Shown here: positions 6,475 through 6,663 of the stretch, piece by piece
Position numbering within the stretch: position 1 is the first letter of the stretch
Layout: the number at the start of each line of letters is the position of its first letter
NCBI GenBank assembly: GCA_003153335.1
Contig: PLYG01000325.1
Span: 1-6,663 of the forward strand
DNA: 6,663 nucleotides
Direction of reading: 5' to 3'
Source of the DNA: Betaproteobacteria bacterium
GTDB taxonomy: Bacteria > Pseudomonadota > Gammaproteobacteria > Burkholderiales > Casimicrobiaceae
Position numbers and translations under genes: made by a program
The notes under the pieces: generated by a model
Seen by the model: only the letters and a program-made list of their open reading frames with translations
Databases searched by the model: none
What the model was told of the DNA's origin: nothing

Positions 6475-6663
6475 ATGCGTTTTTTCGATGCTGCGACCAT
6501 CAGGTCGCGCCTGGACTGGCCGCGGATGATCGCTGCCATCACCGCCGCGCTGCGCGCCGATGTGCATGCGCCGGTGCGCGCCAGTCACACCATTGAAGTC
6601 CCGGGACTGCCTGCCGGCTCGCTGCTGCTGATGCCCGCCTGGCAGGTAGGGAACAGGATAGGC
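6475..6663 (+). CDS. Ornithine cyclodeaminase / mu-crystallin family protein, N-terminal part (runs off right edge)
   Basis: The first 63 codons of a protein beginning MRFFDAATIRSRLDWPRMI, with EVPGLPAG (residues 41-48) and LLLMPAWQ (50-57). This pattern of an N-terminal FD-helix, a central PG turn and a LLLMPAW strand is typical of the ornithine cyclodeaminase/mu-crystallin family. Members convert ornithine to proline and ammonia, or reduce pyrroline-2-carboxylate (from trans-3-hydroxyproline) to proline, or reduce other imino acids; the diagnostic residues and the NAD(P)-binding domain lie past the edge. The ATG is 5 bases after the putA stop. AAGGA overlaps that stop but sits only 2 bases from the ATG, closer than usual. 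Same-strand packing with putA suggests one operon in which this enzyme makes the proline that PutA oxidises. Confidence 0.8.
   Translation, partial: MRFFDAATIRSRLDWPRMIAAITAALRADVHAPVRASHTIEVPGLPAGSLLLMPAWQVGNRIG

Overview
The window looks like ordinary chromosomal DNA from a GC-rich proteobacterium, most likely a betaproteobacterium. This rests on the style of the Obg and PutA proteins, the high GC content and the dense packing; it is inference, as there is no rRNA or other taxonomic marker. I see no mobile element, CRISPR array, tRNA or phage gene, and no convincing undescribed system.

Left half, minus strand (reading right to left): rpmE (ribosomal protein bL31, 2349-2567) is driven by a good sigma70-type promoter and followed by a strong intrinsic terminator (2267-2292). 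Next comes a 549-residue ArnT/PMT-like membrane glycosyltransferase of the GT39 type (564-2213). The 5' part of obgE/cgtA (1-560) follows, starting 3 bases after the glycosyltransferase stop and running off the left edge. In many proteobacteria obgE follows rplU-rpmA; here a glycosyltransferase precedes it and rpmE lies beyond that.

Right half, plus strand: a long putA (2810-6469) encodes bifunctional proline dehydrogenase / L-glutamate gamma-semialdehyde dehydrogenase. It lacks the N-terminal ribbon-helix-helix repressor domain but keeps the C-terminal domain, the architecture called type B PutA. Five bases after its stop begins an ornithine cyclodeaminase/mu-crystallin family gene (6475 to the right edge). 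The pair suggests a catabolic operon that feeds ornithine, or pyrroline-2-carboxylate from hydroxyproline, into proline and on to glutamate.

The 242-base gap between rpmE and putA is a divergent promoter region with a candidate promoter on each strand. It also holds an inverted repeat over the predicted rpmE start point and a tandem duplication of the rpmE ribosome-binding segment. The points most worth checking are the gene order around obgE, the putA-OCD pairing, and who regulates a putA that has no repressor domain of its own.
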